Below, in pieces: positions 7,945 to 18,887 of a stretch of DNA of 64,000 nt. The stretch lies in contig JADGOE010000001.1 in assembly GCA_017883135.1 (NCBI GenBank), forward strand, positions 1-64,000, in the 5' to 3' direction. Position 1 is the stretch's first letter, and each line of letters opens with the position of its first letter. Below the pieces are notes generated by a model, which worked only from the letters and a program-made list of their open reading frames with translations, did no database searches and was not told the DNA's origin. Origin of the DNA: Acidimicrobiales bacterium. Its GTDB lineage: Bacteria > Actinomycetota > Acidimicrobiia > Acidimicrobiales > RAAP-2. The position numbers and the translations under genes are program-made.

Positions 7945-8157
7945 TCAGTTCCGCTTCCACCATCGCAGGTGATAACGCCTGTCGTGCTCGCTTCGCTGCT
8001 CGTGGATGTCCTGAAGATTGCCCCGGCTAGCGACCCACACCTTTATCAGTGCGTCACCCTGTTTCAACTTCACACCGCAATACGCACAACACAAGATGAC
8101 GCTGTCGCCAATCTCATAGACACGTGCGTAATGAGGCTGCGGCCGGTCTTTGGCCAT
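7945..8157 (-). CDS. Small hypothetical protein with a CxxC motif
   Basis: Seventy residues, MAKDRPQPHYARVYEIGDSV..., with a CCAYCG knuckle around residues 23-28 and a basic C-terminus rich in Arg and Trp. No family recognised and no clear ribosome binding site. It looks protein-like because residues 10-45 alternate as beta strands around the CxxC motif. The frame continues upstream of the ATG in low-complexity sequence that I do not consider coding. Confidence 0.35.
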   Translation of the reverse strand: MAKDRPQPHYARVYEIGDSVILCCAYCGVKLKQGDALIKVWVASRGNLQDIHEQRSEHDRRYHLRWWKRN

Positions 8158-8329
8158 AGCCTCATTGTCGGTCCCCGGAGCGAATCGTTCGTCTGCCCCC
8201 AACGTGCCTGATTGAGACTGTCGGCAGACGCAAAGGGGACCGACCAACGACTTGCGGGCAACCTCAATCGGGTGAGACCGGGTCGCAGGGTGGGGCCGCC
8301 CGCTCGGGATCGGGCGATCGTCACCGACC

Positions 8330-8899
8330 ATGTGCCATGCTGTGCCCGTGAACGCAGATCGTCCAATCGCACTGTTCGCCGGACTCGCGTTCGCTTGCTC
8401 GATCGCTGCCTGCGGGTCATCCACGACATCGGCAACGACTGCTCCATCGCCGAGCACGTCGGTGTCCACCACGACGTCAACGAACCTCGCGACTTCGTCG
8501 ACGACAAGCAGTTCGGCCGCAACTTCCACGCCACAGAACCTTGCGGCAACCGCTGCCGACAAGTCCGACCTGACCGCCGCGTATGTTGCCCACAACCGCT
8601 TTCCGGCCCAAGACATCACGGGTACAGAACCCGGAACCGTGTACTACGCCTACGTGGCTTCCACTGGCACGTATTGGGCACTCGCTTCGTTCCTTGCCAC
8701 GTCGACGGCAAGCGAACAGACACTCATAGGACTTCAGGACGGCGGTGGCACCGGAATCTTCCACAAACAGTCCGGCGGAACCTGGATCATGATTGGAATC
8801 AGCGCTGTGCCGTTCTGTCCTTCGAAGACTGCAATCCCTCCCGCCGTCAGGTCCGTCTGGGGTCTGGTTGACCCGGGAGCCTGTTCGACACAGGGCTAG
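8330..8899 (+). CDS. Predicted lipoprotein with a Thr/Ser-rich linker
   Basis: A 189-residue protein. Hydrophobic residues up to about 28 end in the lipobox SIAAC, followed by a Ser/Thr-rich stretch of about 40 residues (typical of surface linkers) and a globular part with YYAYVASTGTYWALASF, GIFHKQSGG and two cysteines (VPFCPS, PGACST) near the end. Function unknown. A GTG at 8348 would give a shorter and more usual signal peptide. A pair of hairpins follows the stop codon. Confidence 0.65.
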   Translation: MCHAVPVNADRPIALFAGLAFACSIAACGSSTTSATTAPSPSTSVSTTTSTNLATSSTTSSSAATSTPQNLAATAADKSDLTAAYVAHNRFPAQDITGTEPGTVYYAYVASTGTYWALASFLATSTASEQTLIGLQDGGGTGIFHKQSGGTWIMIGISAVPFCPSKTAIPPAVRSVWGLVDPGACSTQG

Positions 8900-8921
8900 G
8901 TCCGACGCCCTGTCCCAGAAG

Positions 8922-8949
8922 CATCGGGTGGGACGGTTGCCACCCGATG
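8922..8949. terminator. Hairpin between convergent genes
   Basis: CATCGGGTGG (8922-8931) and CCACCCGATG (8940-8949) form a perfect 10-bp stem with an 8-base loop. It lies between the lipoprotein gene and the convergent gtrA-like gene and could terminate either. There is no T tract, as is common in high-GC actinobacteria. Confidence 0.6.
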
Positions 8950-8976
8950 AACACTCCACTGCGGCCGGGGCCGGTC

Positions 8977-8993
8977 GGGCTCTCATCGAGCCC
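8977..8993. terminator. Second hairpin between convergent genes
   Basis: GGGCTC and GAGCCC pair around a 5-base loop, close to the stop codon of the leftward gtrA-like gene. Weaker than the hairpin at 8922-8949. Confidence 0.4.
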
Positions 8994-9010
8994 ACCCGGG
9001 GCCGGTTGAC

Positions 9011-9523
9011 TCAGGCAGCTTCGACGAGCTCGTCGAGCTCCTCCAGAGGGTGCACATGGAACAGGCGGTTGAACAGCATGAACTTGAGTACCCAGAAGAC
9101 CCCGAAGGATGCGACGTTGGCGACCAGCACCAATGCCGTCTGCTCGATATGGGTCAGGTGGTGCTCGATGCTGATGTGGCGGGCGATGGCGGCGCCACCC
9201 ATCGAGACGACGATGCCGATGGCCGCCATGCCCCAGAAGGGGATGATCTCCTTCACCAGATGTGATCGGCCGCCCTTCCCCCAGACCCACTTCCGATTGA
9301 GATAGTAGGAGGGCACCGTGGCCACGACGTTGGCGAACACGGTGCTACCGATCTGCCCCCACAGGTGGAGCACGCCGAAGACGAGGGCCAGCACCCCGAA
9401 GGAGACCACGGTCGAGACCACCGACACCATGGTGTAGCGGAACAGCTGCTTGGCCTCGGGGGTGTCCCGTTTCTCCCACAGGTGCACCACTCGCAAGGAG
9501 ATACCGTTCATCAGGGCAACCAT
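9011..9523 (-). CDS. GtrA-like membrane protein
   Basis: A 170-residue protein with four hydrophobic helices in the GtrA arrangement, including LFRYTMVSVVSTVVSFGVLA at about residues 26-45, the hallmark VVATVPSYYLNRKWVW at about 65-80, and two helices in the second half. GtrA-like proteins are thought to help move polyprenyl-linked sugars across the membrane for cell-surface polysaccharides. The ATG at 9523 has GGAAGG upstream at suitable spacing, better than the GTG three codons earlier. The C-terminus is unusually acidic. Confidence 0.85.
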   Translation of the reverse strand: MVALMNGISLRVVHLWEKRDTPEAKQLFRYTMVSVVSTVVSFGVLALVFGVLHLWGQIGSTVFANVVATVPSYYLNRKWVWGKGGRSHLVKEIIPFWGMAAIGIVVSMGGAAIARHISIEHHLTHIEQTALVLVANVASFGVFWVLKFMLFNRLFHVHPLEELDELVEAA

Positions 9524-9649
9524 AGCCGTCACCCTTCCGTAACATTCGTCCCCCGGTGGACCCGGCTCTGCGTCGGGCAGGTCAGGTAGAGGCCTTCTCT
9601 CCCCGGGCGGCGCTGGGCGCCGGACCCTGATCCGGCGATCGGCCCGGTG

Positions 9650-10822
9650 TCAAAGGGCGTTGGCCCGCACGATGCCTCCGAGCCAGGAGGCGCTGGGCTT
9701 CGGGCGGCGCTCGAAGGTCTGACGGTCCACGGCCACCAGGCCGAAGGTGGGGCCGTAGCCGAGCACCCACTCGAAGTTGTCCAGGAGGCTCCAACAGAAG
9801 TACCCGCGCACATCGATCCCGTCGTCGATACAGCGCTTCACACCGGTCAGCGCCCGCGTCACGTACTCGATGCGCTGCTCGTCGTCGTCGGTCCCGATGC
9901 CGTTCTCCGTGACTTGCACCGGAAGGCCGCCCGTCTTGTCCCATGCCCGACGGATGGTGGCTTCGAGGGCCTCGGGCCAGACCTCGTAGCCCATCTGGGT
10001 CGTGGGCACGCCTTCCTCTCCGCCGATGAACCCCTCGGGACCGACCCGCATACGGGTGTAGGTCTGGACCCCGATGTAGTCATCACCCTCGGTGGCCTCG
10101 AGGAAGACGTCCTCAGAGGGACGGCGCAGGCGCTCGAGCCACTCCTCGCCTCCGGGCTGCAGCTGGTAGTCGGTCATCGACAGGGTCAGGCCCACCGGAA
10201 AGTCACCGGGGCCCGAACGGATCGCATCCGCGGCCTTGCGGTGGGCCACCACCAGGGCATCGTTGACGAGATCTCGACGCCCCCGGTCCCGCACCCGGGG
10301 AGGGAAGATTCCGTGCCGCCACCCCATGGTCGCCACCACATTGGGCTCATTGATGGTGCATGCCATCCCGATCAGGTCGCCGATATGGCCAGTGGCCTTC
10401 TCACAGAAGCGGGCGAACCGGTCCGGCGCATGCAGCGCCTCCCAGGTGCCCGCGGCCGCCAGCCAACGGGGATGGGTGAAGTGGTGGAACGTGACCACCG
10501 GCAGGATGCCGTGCTCGTGACACGTGGCGGCCATCCTGCGGTAGTGGTCGAGCGCCACCAGCGAGAACTCACCTTCCTCCGGTTCGATACGGCTCCACTC
10601 GAGTGAGAAGCGGTACGAGGAGAACCCGAGCTCGGCCACCAGGGCGATGTCCTCGGGGTAGCGGTTGAAGGAGTCGCAGGCATCGCCGCTCACGTCGGCG
10701 CACCCCGAGCTGGGGTCGTGCTCCATCGCCCACCAGTCGTTGTTGACGTTGCCCCCCTCGATCTGATGGGCGGCGGTGGCGGCTCCCCACAAGAAGTGGT
10801 CCGGAAAGGTGATCGTAGGCAC
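9650..10822 (-). CDS. Family 1 glycoside hydrolase (beta-glucosidase type)
   Basis: A 390-residue TIM-barrel enzyme. It starts VPTITFPDHFLWGAATAAHQ, the standard GH1 opening, with acid/base Glu in TINEPN (about residue 159) and nucleophile Glu in VTENGIG (about residue 306). GYFCWSLLDNFEW near the end is the family's aglycone-side motif. It is shorter than the usual 430-470 residues. GH1 enzymes hydrolyse beta-glucosides and related sugars in the cytoplasm. The start is a GTG at 10822, 55 bp from the divergent tesB; a longer frame upstream overlaps tesB and is rejected. Confidence 0.9.
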   Translation of the reverse strand: MPTITFPDHFLWGAATAAHQIEGGNVNNDWWAMEHDPSSGCADVSGDACDSFNRYPEDIALVAELGFSSYRFSLEWSRIEPEEGEFSLVALDHYRRMAATCHEHGILPVVTFHHFTHPRWLAAAGTWEALHAPDRFARFCEKATGHIGDLIGMACTINEPNVVATMGWRHGIFPPRVRDRGRRDLVNDALVVAHRKAADAIRSGPGDFPVGLTLSMTDYQLQPGGEEWLERLRRPSEDVFLEATEGDDYIGVQTYTRMRVGPEGFIGGEEGVPTTQMGYEVWPEALEATIRRAWDKTGGLPVQVTENGIGTDDDEQRIEYVTRALTGVKRCIDDGIDVRGYFCWSLLDNFEWVLGYGPTFGLVAVDRQTFERRPKPSASWLGGIVRANAL

Positions 10823-10876
10823 GGTCGGTAACCGTAGCGGGGCATCGTCCCCGTCATCACCTGACAGGATGGGGAG

Positions 10877-11737
10877 GTGAGCCAAGCCCTCGAACTCCTG
10901 GTCGACCTGCTCGATCTCGAGCCCATCGAAGTCAACATCTTCCGTGGGGTCAACCCCAACGAAGACCGCCAACGCGTGTTCGGAGGTCAGGTGGCCGCCC
11001 AGTCCCTGATGGCGGCCGGCCGCACGGTGGCCGCCGGACGTCCGCACTCGCTGCACGCCTACTTCCTCCGGCCCGGCGATCCGAGCATCCCCATCCTCTA
11101 CGAGGTGGACCGCATCCGCGACGGCCGCTCGTTCACCACCCGCCGGGTGGTGGCCATCCAGCACGGGCGCGCGATCTTCAACATGTCGGCCTCATTCCAC
11201 GCGGACGAGGTCGGGTTGTCCCACCAGTTCCCCATGCCCGAAGTGCCCGATCCCGAAACCCTCGAAACCCTGGCGGTGAGGCTCGCTCCGCACCGGGAGA
11301 GCCTCGGGGACTGGTTCGCCCGACCCCATCCGATCGACCAGCGCCACATCGGGGCGCTTCCCTTCATGCCCGGCGCCGGAAAGGAACCCAGCCAACGGCT
11401 GTGGATCCGGGCCGACGGCACGCTGCCCGACGATCCGCTGTTGCACGCCTGTATCGCCGCCTACGCCTCGGACATGTCCCTGTTCGACACCATGTTGGCC
11501 CCACACGACCTGGGCTGGGACGATCCCGATTTCATGGGGGCGAGCCTCGACCACTGCATGTGGTTCCACCGGCCCGTCCGGGCAGACGAGTGGCTCCTCT
11601 ACGACATGGACAGCCAGAGCGCATTCGGCGCCCGCGGCCTGGCCCGCGGCTTCATGTTCGCCCAGACCGGAGAGCTGGTGGTCTCCATGGTCCAAGAAGG
11701 CCTGATGCGGAAGTCACCCGGGCCCGCCGGCTCCTGA
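10877..11737 (+). CDS. tesB: Acyl-CoA thioesterase II (TesB family)
   Basis: The 286-residue protein contains two hot-dog units: the first with RVFGGQVAAQSLMAAGRTV and HSLHAYFLRPGDP (about residues 33-70), the second with DDPLLHACIAAYASDM and LDHCMWFHRP (about 177-235). The catalytic Asp lies in the second unit (AYASDMSL). It hydrolyses medium- and long-chain acyl-CoA to free fatty acid and CoA. The start is a GTG at 10877. It is divergent from the GH1 gene and convergent with citrate synthase. Confidence 0.93.
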   Translation: MSQALELLVDLLDLEPIEVNIFRGVNPNEDRQRVFGGQVAAQSLMAAGRTVAAGRPHSLHAYFLRPGDPSIPILYEVDRIRDGRSFTTRRVVAIQHGRAIFNMSASFHADEVGLSHQFPMPEVPDPETLETLAVRLAPHRESLGDWFARPHPIDQRHIGALPFMPGAGKEPSQRLWIRADGTLPDDPLLHACIAAYASDMSLFDTMLAPHDLGWDDPDFMGASLDHCMWFHRPVRADEWLLYDMDSQSAFGARGLARGFMFAQTGELVVSMVQEGLMRKSPGPAGS

Positions 11738-11791
11738 ACCGACAGGGACTCGGCACCCGAAATCAGTCGGGGTCGGCCAGTTCCGCTGCGG

Positions 11792-13087
11792 TCAGCGAGC
11801 GCCGATGGGCACGTAGTCGCGGGCGTCGTCTCCGATGTAGAGCTGTCGCGGGCGGGCGATCTTCGAGTCCTGATCGAGCATCTCCTGCCAGTGGGCGAGC
11901 CAGCCCGCCGTCCGGGGGATGGCGAAGAGCACGGGGAACATCTCGAGCGGGAACCCCATGGCCTGGTAGATGAGGCCCGAGTAGAAGTCGACGTTGGGAT
12001 AGAGCTTGCGGGAGGTGAAGTACTCGTCGGACAGGGCGATCTCCTCGAGCTTGAGGGCGATGTCCAGCAACGGGTTCTTGCCGGTGATCTCGAAGACGTC
12101 GTCGGCGGTCTTCTTGATGATCTGCGCACGCGGGTCATAGCTCTTGTAGACCCGATGGCCGAATCCCTGCAGCCTTCCGCCCGAGCCTTCCTTGACTGAG
12201 GCGATGAACGGCTCAACGTTGTCGAGCGAGCCGATGTCGGTGAGCATCCGGATGACCGCCTCATTGGCTCCCCCGTGACGCGGGCCGTACAGAGCGGCAG
12301 CGGCAGCGGCAGTGGCCGAGTACGGGTCCGCGTGCGACGAGCCAACGACCCTCATGGCGGTGGTCGAGCAGTTCTGCTCGTGGTCGGCATGCAGGATGAA
12401 CAGGACGTCGAGGGCACGAGCCAGGGCCGGATTGGCGTCGAACCGGGGTTCGGCGGTCTTCCACATCATGGAGAGGAAGTTGGAGGTGAACTTCAGTGAG
12501 TTGTCCGGGTAGACGAAGGGCATGCCCACACTGAATCGATGCGCAGCGGCCGCCAAGGTGGGCATCTTGGCGATGAGGCGGATGATCTGCTTGTTCCGTG
12601 ACTCGATGTCGAAGATGTCCTTGGCGTCGAGGTAGAAGGTGGAGAGTGCGGCCACCGCCGAAACCAGCATCCCCATGGGATGGGCGTCGTAGTGGAACCC
12701 TTCGAGGAAGCGCTTGCGCACGTTCTCGTGGATGAACGTGTGATGGGTGACCTCGTGCTGCCAGACGTCGTACTCGGCCGGCGTGGGGAGATCGCCGTTC
12801 AAAAGGAGGTAGGCGACTTCGAGATACGTGGACTGCTCGGCCAATTGCTCGATCGGATAGCCCCGATAGCGAAGGATCCCCTCGTCGCCGTCAAGGTAGG
12901 TGATCGAACTCTCGCAGGCTGCCGTCGACACGAGCCCGGGGTCGTAGAACCAGACACCGGGGAGGAGCTTCCCCCACTGGGCAGCCGAAATCCCCCCGTT
13001 CTCAAAGGGGATCTCGAGGGACTCACCGGTTCGGTTGTCGGTGATCGTGATGCTGTCGGCCACTCGCCTCAGAACCTTCCGTTGCAC
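11792..13087 (-). CDS. gltA: Citrate synthase
   Basis: A 431-residue type II (hexameric, Gram-negative-like) citrate synthase condensing acetyl-CoA with oxaloacetate. Seen are GILRYRGYPIEQLA (about residue 75), HADHEQNCSTTAMRVVGS with a catalytic His, the GGANEAVIRML loop and GFGHRVYKSYDPRA with the second catalytic His and oxaloacetate-binding Arg. The GTG start at 13087 has AAGGAG six bases upstream, so it is preferred to the GTG eight codons further in. Length is normal. Confidence 0.96.
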   Translation of the reverse strand: MQRKVLRRVADSITITDNRTGESLEIPFENGGISAAQWGKLLPGVWFYDPGLVSTAACESSITYLDGDEGILRYRGYPIEQLAEQSTYLEVAYLLLNGDLPTPAEYDVWQHEVTHHTFIHENVRKRFLEGFHYDAHPMGMLVSAVAALSTFYLDAKDIFDIESRNKQIIRLIAKMPTLAAAAHRFSVGMPFVYPDNSLKFTSNFLSMMWKTAEPRFDANPALARALDVLFILHADHEQNCSTTAMRVVGSSHADPYSATAAAAAALYGPRHGGANEAVIRMLTDIGSLDNVEPFIASVKEGSGGRLQGFGHRVYKSYDPRAQIIKKTADDVFEITGKNPLLDIALKLEEIALSDEYFTSRKLYPNVDFYSGLIYQAMGFPLEMFPVLFAIPRTAGWLAHWQEMLDQDSKIARPRQLYIGDDARDYVPIGAR

Positions 13088-13171
13088 TCGTTGCTCCTTG
13101 CTGTGTCCAATCCTAGATCGTCACTCCGCGACCTCGACCAATAACGAGCGACAGATCACCTGGCCACCATG

Positions 13172-14362
13172 TCACCCGGTGATCTCGAGGAGGAACTGCT
13201 GGGTGGACCCTGTCGGATCGGCCTGACCGGCAGGGATGGCGATCGACACGGTCAGCGTGTAGCGATGGCCGCTGCTGACCGCCTGGTCGGCCGTCGTCAA
13301 CGCCTCGGAGGCACCTGACCGCAAGGAGGTGGTGGCCCGCGATCCGCCGGTGGAGCTCGCCGGTGGCGGTGCGGATCCGGTGGGATCAGCGACGGCCAGG
13401 ACACTGGTGACCACCACCCCCGATTCGGGCACCGTGCCGCAGTTGGTCACGGTGACGACGGCGCTGACCGAGGTGGTCGGGGGTAGGACGGTGGGCGACG
13501 CTCCCGGGACGAGTGACTGAGGATCGCTGCACGAGTCGGCCACGATGCCGGCGCCGCCGGTGGCCACCGCAGGAGGCCGCAGGCCGACCGCGGTGATCAC
13601 CAGCCGGTGGAAGGGAATCAAGGCCACCGATGCCGACAGCGCCGAGGCGGTCGCACCTAGCTGGACGGCGCCGAGCGCCGCCGTGTCGACCGGCGCACCC
13701 ACCCAGGACGACTTCGGCAGGTGAACAGGGATCCGATGCAGCCGGAGGTAGGCCAGAAGTTCCCGGTAGCCGTCATCTGCCCCTTGGAGGAGGAGCCCCT
13801 CTGCCGTCATGGCACTTGCCGCCTGGCTGATCGAGATCAGGGGTGCCGAGCTGACCGCCACCGAGGTGGCCGGCGCGCCGCTCACCGGTAGGGGGACCAT
13901 GCCCAGCAGTTGGTCGATGGTGGACCGCAGGCCCGACACGGCAGAGGCCCGGTCGTCCATCACCCGGTCGAGCCGGCTGCTCACATCGCCGGTGGGCACC
14001 GGAGGCACGCTGTGGGCCGCCTGGTATGCCTGCTGCGCCGTGGCGAGGACCGCCTGGTCGAGGCCTTGCTGCACCTCTGCCCGCGCCGTATGGGGCACCT
14101 GCTGGTTGGGCAACTGGGCGGCCGTGCCCATCAGCGCCGCCAACTCGGCTCCGGTCCGGTTCGAGGCCTCGACCACACCAGACACCAACGCGCCGTACCC
14201 GGTGTCCGTCGAGGTCCGGTAACCACTGGACTGGGTGTGGATCTCGATGAGCGATCCGAAGATCACCAGCAAGGTGAACGCGGCAGCGAGGCCGACCAGG
14301 ATCGGCCTCCCCCATCCGCGCTGTCCGGCAGAACGGCGGCGTCTGCGGCGGGCCCTCGGCAT
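13172..14362 (-). CDS. Membrane-anchored extracytoplasmic protein of unknown function
   Basis: A 396-residue protein. It starts with a strongly basic tail (MPRARRRRRRS) and a single transmembrane helix (about residues 22-42), so the remainder should lie outside the cytoplasm. The middle is helical and Ala/Gln-rich (about 60-200). The C-terminal 150 residues have two cysteines (ADSCSDPQ and VTNCGTVPESG) and a beta-sandwich-like pattern similar to CARDB/immunoglobulin-like domains that mediate contacts. No enzyme motif is seen. Family not recognised. It lies between citrate synthase and the sulfolipid gene, all on the minus strand. Confidence 0.75.
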   Translation of the reverse strand: MPRARRRRRRSAGQRGWGRPILVGLAAAFTLLVIFGSLIEIHTQSSGYRTSTDTGYGALVSGVVEASNRTGAELAALMGTAAQLPNQQVPHTARAEVQQGLDQAVLATAQQAYQAAHSVPPVPTGDVSSRLDRVMDDRASAVSGLRSTIDQLLGMVPLPVSGAPATSVAVSSAPLISISQAASAMTAEGLLLQGADDGYRELLAYLRLHRIPVHLPKSSWVGAPVDTAALGAVQLGATASALSASVALIPFHRLVITAVGLRPPAVATGGAGIVADSCSDPQSLVPGASPTVLPPTTSVSAVVTVTNCGTVPESGVVVTSVLAVADPTGSAPPPASSTGGSRATTSLRSGASEALTTADQAVSSGHRYTLTVSIAIPAGQADPTGSTQQFLLEITG

Positions 14363-14469
14363 TCGGACGACGATAGTGCTGCCGGTCGGGCCCGGGCCCT
14401 GCGCCCCTCCGGTGCGGCGAAGCCTACCCTTGCAGCCGACACGGCGCAGAGGCGCGCCCTACTGATCAG

Positions 14470-15822
<1,353 letters not shown>

Positions 15823-15910
15823 TCAGATCGTCACACTCCTCACAATTGACCAGGGCGGCCGATGGCCACGGGGGGCGACGACCACGGCGGCCGATGTCGG
15901 GGTACGCCGG

Positions 15911-17374
15911 TCAGTCACGATCGTCTGCGGTACTCGCGCCGACCGACTGGTCGACCGCCGGCACCGGGCCGCCGAGGAGCGGAAGGTCCGGAGCCGGTGG
16001 GCTCAATTCGAGTGACTGGAGCGCCCTGGTGGTGGCATCGACCGACGGGGGGTGGGGCAGCTCCTTCTCCCCTGCCGGGACCACGCCCATCTCGACGAAT
16101 CGGCGGGCGGTGACCAGCACACGCCCTTCGAGCGATCCAACCGCCTTGTTGTAGGCGGCCACCGCGCTGTTCAGCCCCTTGCCCACGCCCGAGACGTGAT
16201 CCCCCAATACCGACAGGCGCTGGTAGAGCTCCGCTCCCAGCAGCTGCACCTCGCGGGCGTTTTCGGCCAGCGCGTCCTGCTGCCACCCGTAGGCCACCGC
16301 CCGCAGCAGCGCGATGAGCGAAGTGGGCGTAGCCAGCAGGACGTGATTGGCCACCGCGTGCTCCATCAGCCCCGGCTCGTGCTCCAGCGCCGCGGTCAGC
16401 AGCGGGTCGCCGGGGATGAACGCCACAACGAACTCGGGTGAGGGGTCGACCCGCTTCCAGTACTCCTTCTTTGCGAGAGCGTCGACGTGTGCCTTCATCT
16501 GGCGGCCGTGGCTCGCCAGATGGGTGCGGCGGACGGATTCGTCGTCGGCCTCGTTGGCCTCGAGGAAGGCCTGCATGGGGACCTTGGCGTCGACCGCCAC
16601 GTTCTTCCCTCCTGGGAGGTGCACCACCATGTCGGGGCGCATGCGGCCACCGTCGGCGTCCGACGTGACCTGCTCGTCGAAGTCGCAGTGCTCGAGCATG
16701 CCGGCCATCTCGACCACTCGGCGCAACTGCAGCTCCCCCCAGCGGCCGCGGGTCTGGGGTGATCGGAGGGCGGTGACCAGGTTCCGGGTCTCCTTGTGCA
16801 GCTGGTCGTGCGAGTTCGAGAGGTGCTTCATCTGCTCAGTGAGGGTCGTATAGGCCCGCTGGCGCTCGACCTCGAGCCGCTGCATCCCCGCCTCGTACTT
16901 GCCCAACTGTTCGCCGATCGGCTTCAACAGCTGCTCGATGGCCAGGTGGCGCTTGGCCAGCTCCCCCTCGGCGGCTTGGCGGGTCTCACCGAGCTTGGTG
17001 TCGGCCAGCTGGAGGAACTGTTCATTGTTCTGCTGAAGCGCCGCGCTGGAGAGGCGGGCGAACTCCCCCAGCAGTTGGTCACGGACCTCGTCGAATGCGG
17101 CGGCTCGTTGCGTCGCCGCCTCCCGTTCATAGTTGAGCTCCGTGACCAGCCGGGACACCTCGGACCGGTGGAACACCACCTGCTGCTGCTCGGTGGCCAT
17201 GAGGGCTCGCAGGCTCTGGAGCTCCTCGGTCAGGAGCCGACCCCGGTCGAGGGCATCGGCGAGGCGGGCCTCGGCGGTCCGCGCCGCTGTCACCTGGTTG
17301 GCACGGACCAACAGGCCCACCACGAGACCAAGGGCGGCGCCGGCGACGAGGCCGAGTATCAGTCCGGTGATCAT
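15911..17374 (-). CDS. rmuC: DNA recombination protein RmuC
   Basis: A 487-residue protein with an N-terminal membrane helix (MITGLILGLVAGAALGLVVG), a long coiled-coil (about residues 30-190) and the RmuC nuclease-like core containing RGRWGELQLRRVVEMAGM, DMVVHLPGGKNVAVDAKVP and FIPGDPLLTAALE. RmuC limits DNA inversions at short inverted repeats. The ATG at 17374 follows GAGGAGG. The core DxxVxLPxxxxxxxDAK resembles the PD-(D/E)XK nuclease fold. Divergent from ndh. Confidence 0.95.
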   Translation of the reverse strand: MITGLILGLVAGAALGLVVGLLVRANQVTAARTAEARLADALDRGRLLTEELQSLRALMATEQQQVVFHRSEVSRLVTELNYEREAATQRAAAFDEVRDQLLGEFARLSSAALQQNNEQFLQLADTKLGETRQAAEGELAKRHLAIEQLLKPIGEQLGKYEAGMQRLEVERQRAYTTLTEQMKHLSNSHDQLHKETRNLVTALRSPQTRGRWGELQLRRVVEMAGMLEHCDFDEQVTSDADGGRMRPDMVVHLPGGKNVAVDAKVPMQAFLEANEADDESVRRTHLASHGRQMKAHVDALAKKEYWKRVDPSPEFVVAFIPGDPLLTAALEHEPGLMEHAVANHVLLATPTSLIALLRAVAYGWQQDALAENAREVQLLGAELYQRLSVLGDHVSGVGKGLNSAVAAYNKAVGSLEGRVLVTARRFVEMGVVPAGEKELPHPPSVDATTRALQSLELSPPAPDLPLLGGPVPAVDQSVGASTADDRD

Positions 17375-17508
17375 GGTGAGTCCTCCTCGGGGCCCCGAGG
17401 ACCCTCGGGGCCAAGCGTACCGAGTGGGTGCGACAACCCGAGAGAGCACCGGATGCAGCCGGGCAGCCGGGCACCTCCGACAAAAGGGCCGTGTGCCACC
17501 ATGGGCTC

Positions 17509-18807
17509 ATGCATCGCGTCGTCATCGTGGGCGCAGGATTCGGCGGGCTGTCAGCGGCCAGGGCACTGATCGGCAAGCCCGTCGAGGTGACGATCGTCGA
17601 CCAGCGCAACTTCCACACGTTCCAGCCACTGCTCTACGAGGTGGCAACCGCCGGCCTCGACTCGGGCGACGTCGCCTACCCGATCAGGATGATCTTTGGT
17701 CGTGCCGGCAACGTCACCTTCCGATTCGCCTCGGTCACCGGTGTCGACTGGGTCCGCCGAGAGGTCACCCTTGCGGGCACCAGCCCCCTGCCCTTCGACT
17801 CGGTCATCGTCGCCAGTGGCGCCACCGCCAAGTTCTTCGGGATACCCGGAGCATCGGAGCACAGCCACCCCCTGTACACCCTGACCGACGCACGCAGCCT
17901 CCGGGACCACGTGCTCCGCAGGCTCGAGGATGTCGATGCCCATCCCGATTCGGTCGCGGACGGTGCCCTCACGTTCGTCGTCGTCGGGGGCGGACCCACT
18001 GGGGTCGAGGTGGCCGGGGCCCTTGCGGAGTTGCTCGATGTGGCCGTGCGCCACGACGGCTTCCGATTCGACCGCACCTCCGGTCGGATCATCGTGGTCG
18101 ACGGGCTAGACAGGCTGCTCGTCCCCTTCAAAGAGTCGGCGGCCTCCTACGCCGCGCTCACCCTCGAGGGCCGTGGGGTGGAGCTCGAGCTCGGCCACAT
18201 GGTGAGGTCGGTCTCTGCCTCCGGGGTGGAGCTCGACGACGGCACCCGGATTCCGACACGGACCGTCGTATGGGCCGGAGGGGTGACCGTCGAAGGCACC
18301 GTCGCCTCGCGTCTGGCCGCCGCCGTCGGCCCGAACGGCCGCCTGCTGGTGAACCCGGACCTCTCGCTCACCGAGCACGAAGGGGCCTATGCCGTCGGTG
18401 ATGCGGCAGCCGTTCCGTGGAGGGACGGACCGTCCGAGGCCGATCGGATCTGCCCCCAAGTGGCCCAGGTGGCCATCCAGTCGGGCGGACACGCAGCCCG
18501 CCAGATCCTCAATCAGGTCGAGGATCGGCCGACCGCGCCGTTCCACTATCGGGACAAGGGGATCATGGCGACCATCGGGCGCCGGGCGGCCATCGCCCAG
18601 TTCCCCAACGGCACGGTGGTGCGGGGCACCCTCGGGTGGCTGGCCTGGCTCGGCCTCCACCTGCTCTACCTGGTCGGGTACCGCAACAAGGCCGTCGTGC
18701 TCGTGAACTGGTCGTGGAGGTACCTCTCGTGGGGATCGGGGCCGCGGGTCATCGTCGGGGAGGAGTCCGACGGGGCCGACCTCCTCAGCGACCGACCTCG
18801 TCGGTGA
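17509..18807 (+). CDS. ndh: Type II NADH dehydrogenase (NDH-2)
   Basis: A 432-residue single-subunit flavoprotein that passes electrons from NADH to quinone without pumping protons. Visible are the FAD-binding VGAGFGGLSAARAL (residues 6-19), RNFHTFQPLLYEVATAG, the NADH-binding VVVGGGPTGVEVAG (about 160), YAVGDAAAVP (FAD motif near 300) and a C-terminal hydrophobic stretch (LGWLAWLGLHLLYLVGYRNK) typical of membrane attachment. ATG at 17509. Divergent from rmuC. Confidence 0.93.
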   Translation: MHRVVIVGAGFGGLSAARALIGKPVEVTIVDQRNFHTFQPLLYEVATAGLDSGDVAYPIRMIFGRAGNVTFRFASVTGVDWVRREVTLAGTSPLPFDSVIVASGATAKFFGIPGASEHSHPLYTLTDARSLRDHVLRRLEDVDAHPDSVADGALTFVVVGGGPTGVEVAGALAELLDVAVRHDGFRFDRTSGRIIVVDGLDRLLVPFKESAASYAALTLEGRGVELELGHMVRSVSASGVELDDGTRIPTRTVVWAGGVTVEGTVASRLAAAVGPNGRLLVNPDLSLTEHEGAYAVGDAAAVPWRDGPSEADRICPQVAQVAIQSGGHAARQILNQVEDRPTAPFHYRDKGIMATIGRRAAIAQFPNGTVVRGTLGWLAWLGLHLLYLVGYRNKAVVLVNWSWRYLSWGSGPRVIVGEESDGADLLSDRPRR

Positions 18808-18887
18808 CGGCCCGGCCACGGGCGACGGGCCACAGGAGCGGCGACCACCCTCGGCACCGGCAGGGCCCGCTCCCCGTAGCGGATACG

